The position numbers and the translations under genes are program-made. From Spongiibacter sp. IMCC21906 (GTDB lineage: Bacteria; Pseudomonadota; Gammaproteobacteria; Pseudomonadales; Spongiibacteraceae), in the NCBI RefSeq assembly GCF_001010805.1, contig NZ_CP011477.1:1069001-1133000 (forward strand): DNA of 64,000 nucleotides, given 5' to 3'. Shown here one piece after another: positions 35,965 through 44,666 of this stretch (position 1 is its first letter; every line of letters begins with the position of its first letter). Below the pieces are notes generated by a model, which made no database searches, was not told the DNA's origin, and was given only the letters and a program-made list of their open reading frames with translations.

Positions 35965-36743
35965 TATGCTGGGTCTGTATTGGCTGCTGTTTTATCGTTT
36001 AGGCCCAGCATGGCTGCGCGCTCTTCGCGAAGGCGAGGAATCGCTTTCCAAACGTAATAGGAAGTGATCAGTATATAAAAGAACCAAACAAGAAATTCTA
36101 CCCAGAAGTTGAGCCAGCCTTGGCGAGCAAAAAGACCGGTTTTGAAGAAAGGCATAAGCAGTTCAAACAAAAAGCTGATACCTGCCCAGATGGAGAACCA
36201 GCAAGCCCAGCGTGGGAATAAGCGATTTGCACGTTGATCTGTCAGCCCTGCAACACCAATGGCAACCATCGGGATGGTGGTAATAGCGTAGAACATATCA
36301 ATGAGCAGCCAGCCTTGGTCGTACAGCATTTGTAGCATAAAGGGCGGCAATTCGTGGGGGCGGTAGGACGCGGTAAGCCAGAAAACGGAAGAGGTCACCA
36401 GAGGTACAACGGTGAGACCGCCGCCCCACATTTGCAAGGTAGACATCATGTCGTTTTTGTTAGGGTTGATCCATTGCATTACCTTGGTGATGGACAGTGT
36501 CCAAGGCAGATAAAGCACACCAAAAAGCATGGCGCCAGCCATACCTGCTCGGGTTTCATTGTAGTGCTCACGGAAATGCGCGGCCATTTGGTCTGCGGTC
36601 CAGTCAGCGGGAATGGGGGGAACGTTGAAGCCCAATGCCCCCCAGAAAATAAGAAAGCAGGCGAGAAAAGTAGGCCCCATCGCACAACACACGCGCCAGT
36701 ACTTAAAATATTCTTCGTTATCCAAATGCGACATTGGGTTCAT
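35964..36743 (-). CDS. Polytopic membrane protein in COX III/IV-like operon
   Basis: 259 residues with about six hydrophobic segments (for example GPTFLACFLIFWGALGF, MAGAMLFGVLYLPWTLSI, FWVEFLVWFFYILITSYYVW). No cofactor motif recognised. First gene of the three-gene operon, preceded by the third copy of the 22-bp dyad at 36815-36836, which links it to the TetR/TonB region. Function unknown. Confidence 0.8.
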   Translation of the reverse strand: MNPMSHLDNEEYFKYWRVCCAMGPTFLACFLIFWGALGFNVPPIPADWTADQMAAHFREHYNETRAGMAGAMLFGVLYLPWTLSITKVMQWINPNKNDMMSTLQMWGGGLTVVPLVTSSVFWLTASYRPHELPPFMLQMLYDQGWLLIDMFYAITTIPMVAIGVAGLTDQRANRLFPRWACWFSIWAGISFLFELLMPFFKTGLFARQGWLNFWVEFLVWFFYILITSYYVWKAIPRLREERAAMLGLNDKTAANTDPA

Positions 36744-36814
36744 GGTATGTCTCCTCGAGATGTACGGTCAGCTTGTCAGGCATTTTTTTGTTTATATGCG
36801 GTTAAGATATACTC

Positions 36815-36836
36815 TTATTGATATTGATGTCAATAA
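36815..36836. promoter_or_regulatory. 22-bp operator-like dyad, copy 3
   Basis: TTATTGA-N8-TCAATAA, perfect 7-bp arms, 72-93 bp upstream of the operon start at 36743. Same design as the copies at 30756 and 30918. Confidence 0.62.
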
Positions 36837-36913
36837 ATATTGAGAGAAGTATTGTTGGGTTTTGCTTGATAAAGATAGCGCTACTATTGGCTTGTAATAA
36901 ATACACATAGCCG

Positions 36914-36931
36914 AATATGCCATAGCATATT
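36914..36931. repeat. Inverted repeat AATATGC-N4-GCATATT
   Basis: Perfect 7-4-7 dyad in the 380-bp AT-rich gap between two minus-strand units; no T run, so not a terminator. Possibly a regulatory site. Confidence 0.35.
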
Positions 36932-37071
36932 TATGGTTTTGAAATAGCAATAAATTTCTTTTAATTGAAATTAAAAAATGGCGGATTATTTGATGAGAGA
37001 TGTCCGCTTGGAGTTGATTTTATTCTATGTGAGGCTATGGCTCTAAAATGAATTTTTGTGAGTTAAGTTAA

Positions 37072-37104
37072 GCTTTATGCCTGTGAGCTTGGCAGGCATA
37101 AAGC
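37072..37104 (-). other. Strong 3'-UTR hairpin after the fusion gene
   Basis: GCTTTATGCCTG at 37072-37083 pairs perfectly with CAGGCATAAAGC at 37093-37104 around a 9-nt loop, 19 bp after the stop of the gene at 37123. No T run follows, so it may stabilise or process the mRNA or act with Rho. Confidence 0.5.
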
Positions 37105-37122
37105 GTTGAAAAGGTAAGTTGA

Positions 37123-39597
37123 TCAGTGTGGGCTGGCTTGGCGCGCGAGGCGGCTTGGATTCATTGAAAGGGACACCGATTTTATGCAGCCTTCGATGGT
37201 AGATAGTGCCGATTCTATCCGGGTTTCTGTTTCGTAAAAAGGGACGCCAAAGCGTAACAACATTCTGTCTTCGCCGGTTTTGCACTTGTCTTTAATGCAT
37301 TTGCAGTGCACGCCTTGCTGGTTCATCGCTTGATACAGTGGATAGGGATCGTATTCTGGCATTGCCACCGTTACTACGCCCGCTTCGCAGTCTACGGAAT
37401 ACTGCTGGTTCAAAAAGTGGTGATTGATATCGTGACGATCGAGAATATCGCTAAGGCCACTGCGTAAATTATTGGCGAGGTAGCGACCTCTCTGACGAAT
37501 CGTTTTATCGCCGATTCTTTGATGTAGCGTCAATGCGGCCTCTACGCCGGCTAATACTGAAAAATCCATGCCTCCGGCTGGAGAAAACCCTGTTGCTCCG
37601 GGTTCATCAATCAGTGGAGCGCCCGACCAATGCAGAGCGCCAGCGCGTTCACGGAACGCTTGGGTCGTCCACATCATACCGCTGCCTCGAGGTCCAAATA
37701 ACCACTTATGGCAGCTGCCAAACACGGCATCGGCGTGCTCAAGAGGTGGTGGGATTAACCCCAGCGATTGGGAAACGTCAAAAATAACGCAGCACTCAGG
37801 AACCATGTCTTTAATGGTTTTACCCCACTGATCTACCGGAAAAATATAAGCGCTGTCATAAGCAATATGAGAAAAAAAGGCCACATCTGGACGGAGTTTT
37901 GCTACTCGCTTGGCAAACGCGTCGGGGTTATTGATCTCCTCTTTGCTTAAATAATGCACTTCAAATTCTGGCAGTCGTTCAAATGCACCTGTCCCGCCTA
38001 TATGTTCATGGGGCGTAGTAAGCACTCGCATTTTCCAACCGTTTGCGGCAGCTTGGCGAGCGAGGTTAAGGGCGAGAAGGTTTGAGCATTGGGAGGCCCC
38101 GGAGCTGATCTGCAATTGATGGCTAGTGCTGGGCCAAAGTGATGTTGCGATGCTTTGCGTATTTAAAAGGGCCTTGCGTCCCTCGCCATATTGACCGAGG
38201 GGATAGGCGAGTACATCACTGTGATGAAACGTTTTGATAGCAGATAGCACCGAAGTCGCAGGGCTGCCCAGTGTGCCAGGGTTAAGATTGAGATTTTGGT
38301 ATGGAAATTCTTGTTGGCGAAATTGCTCCCAGCGTTGCTCATCACCCTGACCTAGCGGGGGCATATTGAGGGTAATAACCTCTCCGCCGTTTTGCTCCGG
38401 TTGCGAGATGTCGGTTTGCCACTGGGTATGAGGGGCAAAACGTTGCTTGTCGATCTGGTCGCGATAGGGCATGAGCATCGCCACGGTTTTACTAATGACG
38501 TCGGCCAGACCTTCTTGGGGGCCGCGCTGCTGGACATGGCGGCGTTCAACCGAATACTGCATCTTGCTTTGTTCGGTCTCTTGGCGGGGGTCAAATTCGC
38601 CACGCTGAATATCGACAGGGATACCTTGTTTAGAGAGCAGGTCTTTTACGGTATCGGCCAGCTCATTAATGGAGAACGATGCCTCAGTAAGATGGTTGAT
38701 TACTCGGTGCTGGCCCGGCGCCGGCGTCTCGGACCACAGCTCTGACATGGACGTTACTGAGTCATTGAGGGACATTAATCCGGTTCGTTGGTGGCCGGTA
38801 CCATATACAGTGAGTGGGCAGCCGCATAATGCTTGGGTGATAAAGCGGTTGACGACAGTGCCAAAGTATTCGTCGTAATCCAGGCGGGTGTAGAGTGCCT
38901 CGTGGTCGCCAATATCCGGCGTCCACGCGCCAAAAATAGTGGATTGCATCACATCCGTGATCCGCAAACCCCACATGCGGCAGGCAATAGAGATGTAATT
39001 GGTGTCGTTGATTTTGGATGCATGATAAAAATCGTCGGATTGACGAGGGTAGGGAATCGCCCGCTCTGCGGTTTTGCCGTTATAGCTCGGTTTGAAGTAG
39101 CCCTCGGCAATATCCAGGCCGGATTTAGCGTATTCGCCAAAGGTCCCCAGCTTGATAATGTGGCAGTCGGGGGCATGTTCTTTAACGGCCCACAGCAAAC
39201 GCATATTGCCTTCTTCATTGTTGCGCAGGGTGTGCAGGGCATCCTTCATGCTGCGCATGGACAGGGGGGCGGAGCACTGCTGGGCTAAATGATAGATAGC
39301 ACCGGGCTGTCGGGATTGTATAAGCGAATTCAATGAATCGCTGTTAACGTCTAAATGCAGGTATTCGAGGTTGGTAATGTTGTGAATGCGCCGACAGGCG
39401 GCAAGTCGCTCGCTGGAACTGAGTATGGGGGTAAGGCTGCCAGCCTCCAATTGTTTTGCCCAGCGGCGCCTTGAAAGGTTATCAACAATAATAATTTGTC
39501 GCTGGGGGAGTTGTTTTGCCAGCCGTAATGCCAGTGGCCAACCAAGATAACCGTCGCCCCCAAGTACAATAATTGGCGATATCATTGTTCTGTCCAT
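37123..39597 (-). CDS. Fusion: SQD1-like UDP-sulfoquinovose synthase domain + class V aminotransferase/C-S lyase-like domain
   Basis: 824 residues. Residues about 8-385 are an extended SDR strongly resembling UDP-sulfoquinovose synthase (SQD1/SqdB): GGDGYLGWPLAL, VDNLSRRR, HLAQQCSAPLSM, KLGTFGEY with Thr152, YPRQSDDFYHASK with Tyr191 and Lys195, and RLDYDEYFGT, PLTVYGTG. Residues about 420-810 are a fold-type I PLP enzyme of class V: LNLNPGTLG, ISSGASQ, VIFDVSQSLG with Asp607, GSCHKWLFGPRGSG with the PLP-binding Lys631, and a late RFGVPFYETETRIE. This half resembles isopenicillin-N epimerase/EgtE-type enzymes. AAGGGG lies just before the ATG. No glycosyltransferase is adjacent. A coupled sulfur-donor and sugar-sulfonation function is inference. 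Confidence 0.85.
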   Translation of the reverse strand: MDRTMISPIIVLGGDGYLGWPLALRLAKQLPQRQIIIVDNLSRRRWAKQLEAGSLTPILSSSERLAACRRIHNITNLEYLHLDVNSDSLNSLIQSRQPGAIYHLAQQCSAPLSMRSMKDALHTLRNNEEGNMRLLWAVKEHAPDCHIIKLGTFGEYAKSGLDIAEGYFKPSYNGKTAERAIPYPRQSDDFYHASKINDTNYISIACRMWGLRITDVMQSTIFGAWTPDIGDHEALYTRLDYDEYFGTVVNRFITQALCGCPLTVYGTGHQRTGLMSLNDSVTSMSELWSETPAPGQHRVINHLTEASFSINELADTVKDLLSKQGIPVDIQRGEFDPRQETEQSKMQYSVERRHVQQRGPQEGLADVISKTVAMLMPYRDQIDKQRFAPHTQWQTDISQPEQNGGEVITLNMPPLGQGDEQRWEQFRQQEFPYQNLNLNPGTLGSPATSVLSAIKTFHHSDVLAYPLGQYGEGRKALLNTQSIATSLWPSTSHQLQISSGASQCSNLLALNLARQAAANGWKMRVLTTPHEHIGGTGAFERLPEFEVHYLSKEEINNPDAFAKRVAKLRPDVAFFSHIAYDSAYIFPVDQWGKTIKDMVPECCVIFDVSQSLGLIPPPLEHADAVFGSCHKWLFGPRGSGMMWTTQAFRERAGALHWSGAPLIDEPGATGFSPAGGMDFSVLAGVEAALTLHQRIGDKTIRQRGRYLANNLRSGLSDILDRHDINHHFLNQQYSVDCEAGVVTVAMPEYDPYPLYQAMNQQGVHCKCIKDKCKTGEDRMLLRFGVPFYETETRIESALSTIEGCIKSVSLSMNPSRLARQASPH

Positions 39598-40068
39598 TTT
39601 CCGCCCCTTGGTGTTTTCCTGTTGAAATGTGAGTCACGCTTTGTGACGTATTTTTCTGATTAGCGATTGATAACAGGCTAATGGCAAATGTTGTGCCATG
39701 TAAAAAAATTCAATTAAATCAGTTGGTTATTTTGTTTTTAGAGTTTTTTGGCAGAAATGCTGGGTGTGTGTGTTGCCGATTTCCAACAGCGTTTGAGAGC
39801 TGAGGCTAGTCGCTTGAGTGCGGGCATGGCTTGAGGATGCTTTTTGATAGAGACGACGGCGCTAAAGGAGCTTGCATAAGGGGCTTTACTGCATGTGGCG
39901 GGAGTGAGCGGAACGGGTACGGGCTTGAAAATGTCCTTTGTGGCCGCTGTTTCTGATTGGCGACACCGGTTTCTATGGGCTTAGCAGGGCTGGCGTATAG
40001 CCGTTAGGGATGACGGATTAGGGCGAATCGGCTATGGTACGCCCCTTTTAATCGTGAGTGTTTGATAA
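39598..40068. other. Divergent intergenic region
   Basis: About 470 bp between the minus-strand fusion gene and the plus-strand acyltransferase. It must hold both promoters. No RNA gene, repeat array or convincing small frame is seen. Confidence 0.5.
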
Positions 40069-41223
40069 ATGGATGACTTTGCTGATATTCGGCCCTACCA
40101 AGACGAGGAAGTGGCGCCGGTTTTAGCCAAGTTGGTCTCAGACCCTGAGTTGCTGGCAGCACTGGCTAAATTAAAAGCGCCAGTGTTGAGCCGGTTTTTT
40201 GGCTTTGCGGTCCGACCCTTGCTCAAATTGTATTTGCGTCGAGAGCTGCGTGGCGTGACAACGGTGCGTGACTTTCAGCTGCATGTCGAACACTATATGG
40301 ACCAGATGATTGAAGGCTCCACCCGCCGCTTTACCGTGTCGGGCATTGAAGACCTCGATCCCAAAAAGTCCTACCTCTTTATCAGTAACCATCGAGACAT
40401 TGCGCTGGACCCCGCCTTTTTAAGTTATGCGCTTTATCATAATGGTCAAGATACCGTGCGCATCGCCATTGGTGACAACCTGCTCTCTAAGCCGTTTGCC
40501 GCTGACTTAATGCGCTTGAACAAGAGCTTTATTGTTCGTCGCTCCGCCAAAGGCCCCAGACAAATGCTGGCGGCGTATCGAAAATTATCCGCGTATATTC
40601 GGCACTCTTTGCTTGAAGAGCGAGAATCTATTTGGATTGCCCAGCGAGAAGGTCGCGCTAAAGATGGAAATGACGCAACCGAAACCGCCGTGATTAAAAT
40701 GATTTGCATGGCTCAGGATAAAGAGCATGAGAGTTTTGCGGATTACGTGAATAACCTCAATATAGTGCCGGTTTCCATTGCCTATGAATGGGACCCTTTA
40801 GATGTTGCCAAGGCTCAAGAGTTAGTGCATACCGCTAGAGATGGCGCGTATCAGAAAGCAGAGCACGAAGACCTGAAAAGTATTGCCGCAGGTATTCTGG
40901 GTGATAAGGGCGATGTGAATGTGCATTTTGGCAAGCCCCTGCAGGGGGATTACGTCAATGCTGTTGCTGTCGCCGCAGATTTGGATACGGCAATTATTCA
41001 GCAATACCGCTTGTACGATAGCAATATTCTCGCGTATCAGGCCGTTGTCGGTGATGATCGTTGGCAAGAACTGGATGCCGAGGTGCCAGATGCGGGACAG
41101 CGGGCAGCGTTTGATAATCGTATGTCAGCAATACCGGCAGCCTACCGGCAAAAGGTACTGGAGATTTATGCCAACCCGGTTATCAATAAACTGCGCCGCC
41201 AGGATATGCAGGCAATGCATTAA
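40069..41223 (+). CDS. Glycerol-phosphate-type acyltransferase
   Basis: 384-residue PlsB/PlsC-superfamily acyltransferase. The catalytic H-x4-D motif is in SNHRDIALDPAF, and a substrate-site region IAQREGRAKDGND takes the place of EGTR. An N-terminal helical part of about 95 residues and a C-terminal extension of about 130 residues surround the core, unlike a minimal PlsC. It probably transfers acyl groups to a phospholipid or related acceptor. Monocistronic in appearance, with a weak hairpin before the DinG gene. Confidence 0.82.
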   Translation: MDDFADIRPYQDEEVAPVLAKLVSDPELLAALAKLKAPVLSRFFGFAVRPLLKLYLRRELRGVTTVRDFQLHVEHYMDQMIEGSTRRFTVSGIEDLDPKKSYLFISNHRDIALDPAFLSYALYHNGQDTVRIAIGDNLLSKPFAADLMRLNKSFIVRRSAKGPRQMLAAYRKLSAYIRHSLLEERESIWIAQREGRAKDGNDATETAVIKMICMAQDKEHESFADYVNNLNIVPVSIAYEWDPLDVAKAQELVHTARDGAYQKAEHEDLKSIAAGILGDKGDVNVHFGKPLQGDYVNAVAVAADLDTAIIQQYRLYDSNILAYQAVVGDDRWQELDAEVPDAGQRAAFDNRMSAIPAAYRQKVLEIYANPVINKLRRQDMQAMH

Positions 41224-41311
41224 GCTGGCTAGCGCTATAAACGTTGACAGACCGCGCGGGTGAGCAAGGATAGTTGTTGGGGGGATCTTTACGATCAGTC
41301 GCTGGCAGCTC

Positions 41312-41329
41312 CCCGTCAGGCGGGTTTTT
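41312..41329 (+). terminator. Possible weak terminator
   Basis: CCCG-N5-CGGG stem followed by five T residues between the acyltransferase and DinG genes. The stem is only 4 bp. Confidence 0.3.
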
Positions 41330-41406
41330 CATGACCTGATTCACGGCGTTGCCCTTGTTCTTTGGGTCGCCTAACACAACCGCTTTTATTGGAGGCGAGC
41401 CGCCGG

Positions 41407-43533
41407 GTGCTCAGCGAGGATCTTAAACAAGAAATTCAAACCGCGTATCGGAGTTTTCTCTCTGCTAAAAGTCTGCGCCCGCGCACTGGGCAACGATTAA
41501 TGGTGGCGCATATTGCGCGGATGCTGGGGTCGATCAAGCGCAATCAAGAAGGCATTCGCAGTGCGGGCGATCACCTGTGCGCCATTGAGGCGGGGACCGG
41601 TACGGGTAAAACCTTGGCGTATACGCTGGCAGCCATTCCGATTGCCAAAGCACGAGATAAAACCCTCGTTATTGCCACCGCCACCATAGCCCTTCAAGAG
41701 CAAATCTTATTTCGAGATTTGCCTGATATTCTCCAGCACAGTGGTTTAGATTTTAGTGTTAGCTTGGCTAAAGGTCGCCGGCGTTATCTATGTCTGTCGA
41801 AATTGGATCAAATTTTATCGGGGGGCGACGCCCAAACCCTGCCGCTGTTAAATCTCGACGATAAGCAGTCCAGTCCAGATGACGCCAACTTGGGCTTATA
41901 TACCCAGCTTGCTGAAAACTTGGCCACGGGCCAGTGGAGTGGCGATCGAGATGCCTGGGACACCGTGATTGACGACCAAAGCTGGTCTCGGGTCACCACA
42001 GATCACGCCCAATGTACGGGGCGCCGTTGCAGTCATGTAAAGCAATGTAGTTTTTTTAAAGCGCGCGACTCTATGGGGCAGGCCGATGTTGTGGTGGCGA
42101 ACCACGATTTGGTGTTGGCGGACCTGGCTTTGGGCGGCGGTGCGATTTTACCCCCACCAGAAGACTGTATTTATATTTTTGACGAAGCGCACCACCTACC
42201 CGACAAGGTGATTAATCACTTTAGCGCCAATGTGCGCCTGGGTGCCACAGAGCGTTGGTTTGAACAGGCCGAGCGCAGCTTGGCAGCGATCATATCGCTA
42301 CCCGCCTTGGACTTGAGCCTGCGGGGGCCCATGGAAACCTTGATGGGAACGCTGTCCCAAAGTCGTAAGGCCATGGGACCATTACGGCCAATGTTGGAGG
42401 CCCTGTTAGAAGAAGCTTCTGCGGCAGGTTTGTCGCGGGGTTATCGTTTTGTTGATGGACTGATACCGGAGGCGTTGGCCAGCCAAAGTCGAGATTTAAA
42501 TCAGGGCTTTTCTGAGCTGGTGTCTCAGGCTGAGCAATTGCTGGATAAGGTGCAGGAAGGGCTCGATAAAAACCACTTTAAAGCTCCTCACGAAGAGGTC
42601 GAGCAGTGGCTGACAACCTTGTCGGCTATTCGCTATCGATGTCAGGCGGGGGCCTTGTTATGGAGTTCTTACGCTAGCGATGCCAGTAAGGAAAAACCGC
42701 CTCAGGCGCGCTGGTTGGCGATGGTGGAAACCGGACAGGGTCTCTTGGATATCGAGCTAAACGCCAGTCCGATATTGGCGGCCAATGCGCTGCGTTACTC
42801 GCTGTGGTCGCGATGTTATGGGGCGGTGATGACCTCGGCAACGCTCACGGCGCTGGGCAGTTTTAATCGTTTTAGTATGCGGGCGGGCTTGGCCAGTGAT
42901 GCTAGCTTTGAGGTGGTGCCGAGTCCCTTTAATCATGTCGAAGCGGGGGAGTTGTATATTCCCAAGATGGACTGCGACGCTGGCGATGCGGTGGCCCACA
43001 CTGAAGCCTTAATCAACATGCTGCCAACGCTGTTAAATCCTGAAGAGGGCAGTCTGGTGCTGTTTGCCTCTCGCAAGCAAATGCGTGGAGTTTACGAGGG
43101 CTTGCCGTCGGAATGGCAAGCACGGATTTTGGCTCAAGACAGCTTGCCCAAGCACGAAATTCTGAGCCGCCACCGGGAGGTGGTAGATAAAGGCAGCGGC
43201 AGTGTTATTTTTGGCCTGGCCAGCTTTGCCGAGGGTGTCGATTTACCCGGTAACTACTGTTCTCATGTGATTATCGCTAAAATTCCATTCTCGGTGCCAG
43301 AAGACCCTGTGGAAGAGGCTTTGGCTGAGTGGATCAGTCGTAACAACGGCAATCCTTTTATGGAAATTACCGTGCCAGATGCCGCAGTGCGTTTGGTGCA
43401 GGCCAGTGGTCGCTTATTGCGTAAAGAGTCTGATCGGGGCCGAATCACGATTCTTGACAGACGAATTGTTAGCCGTCATTACGGTCGTAAAATTCTCATG
43501 TCTATGCCGCCGTATCAGCACAATATCGAGTAG
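41407..43533 (+). CDS. dinG: DinG-family ATP-dependent DNA helicase
   Basis: About 708 residues from the GTG at 41407, chosen for GGAGG about 10 bp upstream; a TTG at 41362 is the alternative. Superfamily 2 iron-sulfur helicase of the XPD/DinG class: Walker A EAGTGTGKTLAY, four cysteines of an Fe-S cluster in CTGRRCSHVKQC and the preceding LCLSK segment, the DEAH box in IFDEAHHLPD, motif VI region QASGRLLRKESDRG. DinG unwinds D-loops, R-loops and forked DNA in repair. The YqcC gene follows 8 bp later. Confidence 0.9.
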   Translation: MLSEDLKQEIQTAYRSFLSAKSLRPRTGQRLMVAHIARMLGSIKRNQEGIRSAGDHLCAIEAGTGTGKTLAYTLAAIPIAKARDKTLVIATATIALQEQILFRDLPDILQHSGLDFSVSLAKGRRRYLCLSKLDQILSGGDAQTLPLLNLDDKQSSPDDANLGLYTQLAENLATGQWSGDRDAWDTVIDDQSWSRVTTDHAQCTGRRCSHVKQCSFFKARDSMGQADVVVANHDLVLADLALGGGAILPPPEDCIYIFDEAHHLPDKVINHFSANVRLGATERWFEQAERSLAAIISLPALDLSLRGPMETLMGTLSQSRKAMGPLRPMLEALLEEASAAGLSRGYRFVDGLIPEALASQSRDLNQGFSELVSQAEQLLDKVQEGLDKNHFKAPHEEVEQWLTTLSAIRYRCQAGALLWSSYASDASKEKPPQARWLAMVETGQGLLDIELNASPILAANALRYSLWSRCYGAVMTSATLTALGSFNRFSMRAGLASDASFEVVPSPFNHVEAGELYIPKMDCDAGDAVAHTEALINMLPTLLNPEEGSLVLFASRKQMRGVYEGLPSEWQARILAQDSLPKHEILSRHREVVDKGSGSVIFGLASFAEGVDLPGNYCSHVIIAKIPFSVPEDPVEEALAEWISRNNGNPFMEITVPDAAVRLVQASGRLLRKESDRGRITILDRRIVSRHYGRKILMSMPPYQHNIE

Positions 43534-43541
43534 GGAGAGTT

Positions 43542-43862
43542 ATGAGCCAATATCATCAAGTGGCGTCGGCATTAATGGATATTGAAGCGGCACTGCGCCA
43601 GTTGCATTTGTGGCAGTCTGAGCCTCCGCCTGCAGAGGCGCTGCGCAGCGAACAGCCGTTTGCGGTCGACACGCTGCAGTTTGAGCAATGGTTGCAGTTT
43701 ATCTTTTTGCCAAAAATACGGTTCCTGGTTGATCAGGAGCAACCATTGCCCGGTCAATGCAGTATTGCACCAATGGCCGAGGAGAGCTTTCGGGGGCGGC
43801 AACTGGCGGTAACCGAGTTGCTGGCTGCGTTGGAAAATATCGACGCCCTGCTCAGTCAGTAA
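43542..43862 (+). CDS. YqcC family protein
   Basis: 106 residues, all-helical, matching the YqcC/DUF446 pattern: LMDIEAALRQLHLWQSEPPPAEALRSEQPFAVDTL, then FEQWLQFIFLPKI and a PLPGQCSIAPMAEE segment. Function unknown in the family. Follows dinG by 8 bp, so likely co-transcribed; convergent with the response regulator that ends 25 bp later. Confidence 0.88.
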   Translation: MSQYHQVASALMDIEAALRQLHLWQSEPPPAEALRSEQPFAVDTLQFEQWLQFIFLPKIRFLVDQEQPLPGQCSIAPMAEESFRGRQLAVTELLAALENIDALLSQ

Positions 43863-43887
43863 GCAGAGCGCGTGACAAGGCGAGGTT

Positions 43888-44502
43888 TTAAGCCTCGTCT
43901 TTGGCGGCCATCACCATACGCACCAGGTGGGCCAGCGAGCGAACCGTCATTTTCTCCATCACCCTGGCTCGGTGTATTTCAACGGTGCGTTGGCTGATAT
44001 CCAGGTCGTAGGCAATGACCTTATTGGCTTTGCCTTCAATCATCAGTTCCATGACTTGGCTTTCTCTGGGCGTCAGCTCGCTGAGCTTTTGCTGGATCTT
44101 CTGTTTTTCTAGTAATGACGCCCGGGCTTCAACATCGGCGGCAATGGCCTGCTGAATCTTGTTAAGCAGCTCTTCTTCGCGGTAAGGTTTTTGGACAAAA
44201 TCGACCGCGCCCCGCTGCATGGCTTCCACCGCCATTGGCACATCGCCATGGCCGGTTACAAAAATAATAGGTAGGATCGAGTTGAGGTTATTGAGTTGGC
44301 GCTGTAATTCCATGCCATTCATGCCAGGCATACGAATATCGAGTACGATACATCCAGCCATTTCGGGGCTAAACTGTTCTAAAAAGCTGTCTGCGCGGGA
44401 ATAGGCTTCGACTTTATGACCCACAGACTCCAATACCAATTGCAGTGAGTCGCGTACTGCATCGTCATCTTCAACTAGGTAAACAGTGGCTTCATCATTC
44501 AT
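43888..44502 (-). CDS. FixJ-type LuxR-family response regulator
   Basis: 204 residues. The N-terminal receiver has the acidic pocket VEDDDAV, the phospho-Asp55 in VLDIRMPGMNG and Lys in QKPYREEEL. The C-terminal LuxR HTH reads LTPRESQVMELMIEGKANKVIAYDLDISQRTVEIHRARVMEKM. Divergent from the hybrid kinase at 44667 across 164 bp, so it is the probable output of the adjacent kinases, in the FixL/FixJ or DctB manner. Confidence 0.92.
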   Translation of the reverse strand: MNDEATVYLVEDDDAVRDSLQLVLESVGHKVEAYSRADSFLEQFSPEMAGCIVLDIRMPGMNGMELQRQLNNLNSILPIIFVTGHGDVPMAVEAMQRGAVDFVQKPYREEELLNKIQQAIAADVEARASLLEKQKIQQKLSELTPRESQVMELMIEGKANKVIAYDLDISQRTVEIHRARVMEKMTVRSLAHLVRMVMAAKDEA

Positions 44503-44666
44503 TATTAGATCCTTCTGTTTTTTATACGGTGTTCGCTACCACATGGGTGGGGCTGCGAGTGTGTCTGTTTTCAGTGTATGGCGCTGGCGATATACGTCAA
44601 GACTGGATAAGATTTCGTTTAAAACTCTTACAATGCGAGTTTCCCTTACACATGCAAGGATTGCGC

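Noticed and set aside
44445-44666. N-terminal extension of the hybrid kinase frame
   Set aside because: It overlaps the divergent response-regulator gene and the intergenic promoter region. The ATG at 44667 has a ribosome site and begins with a proper membrane anchor.
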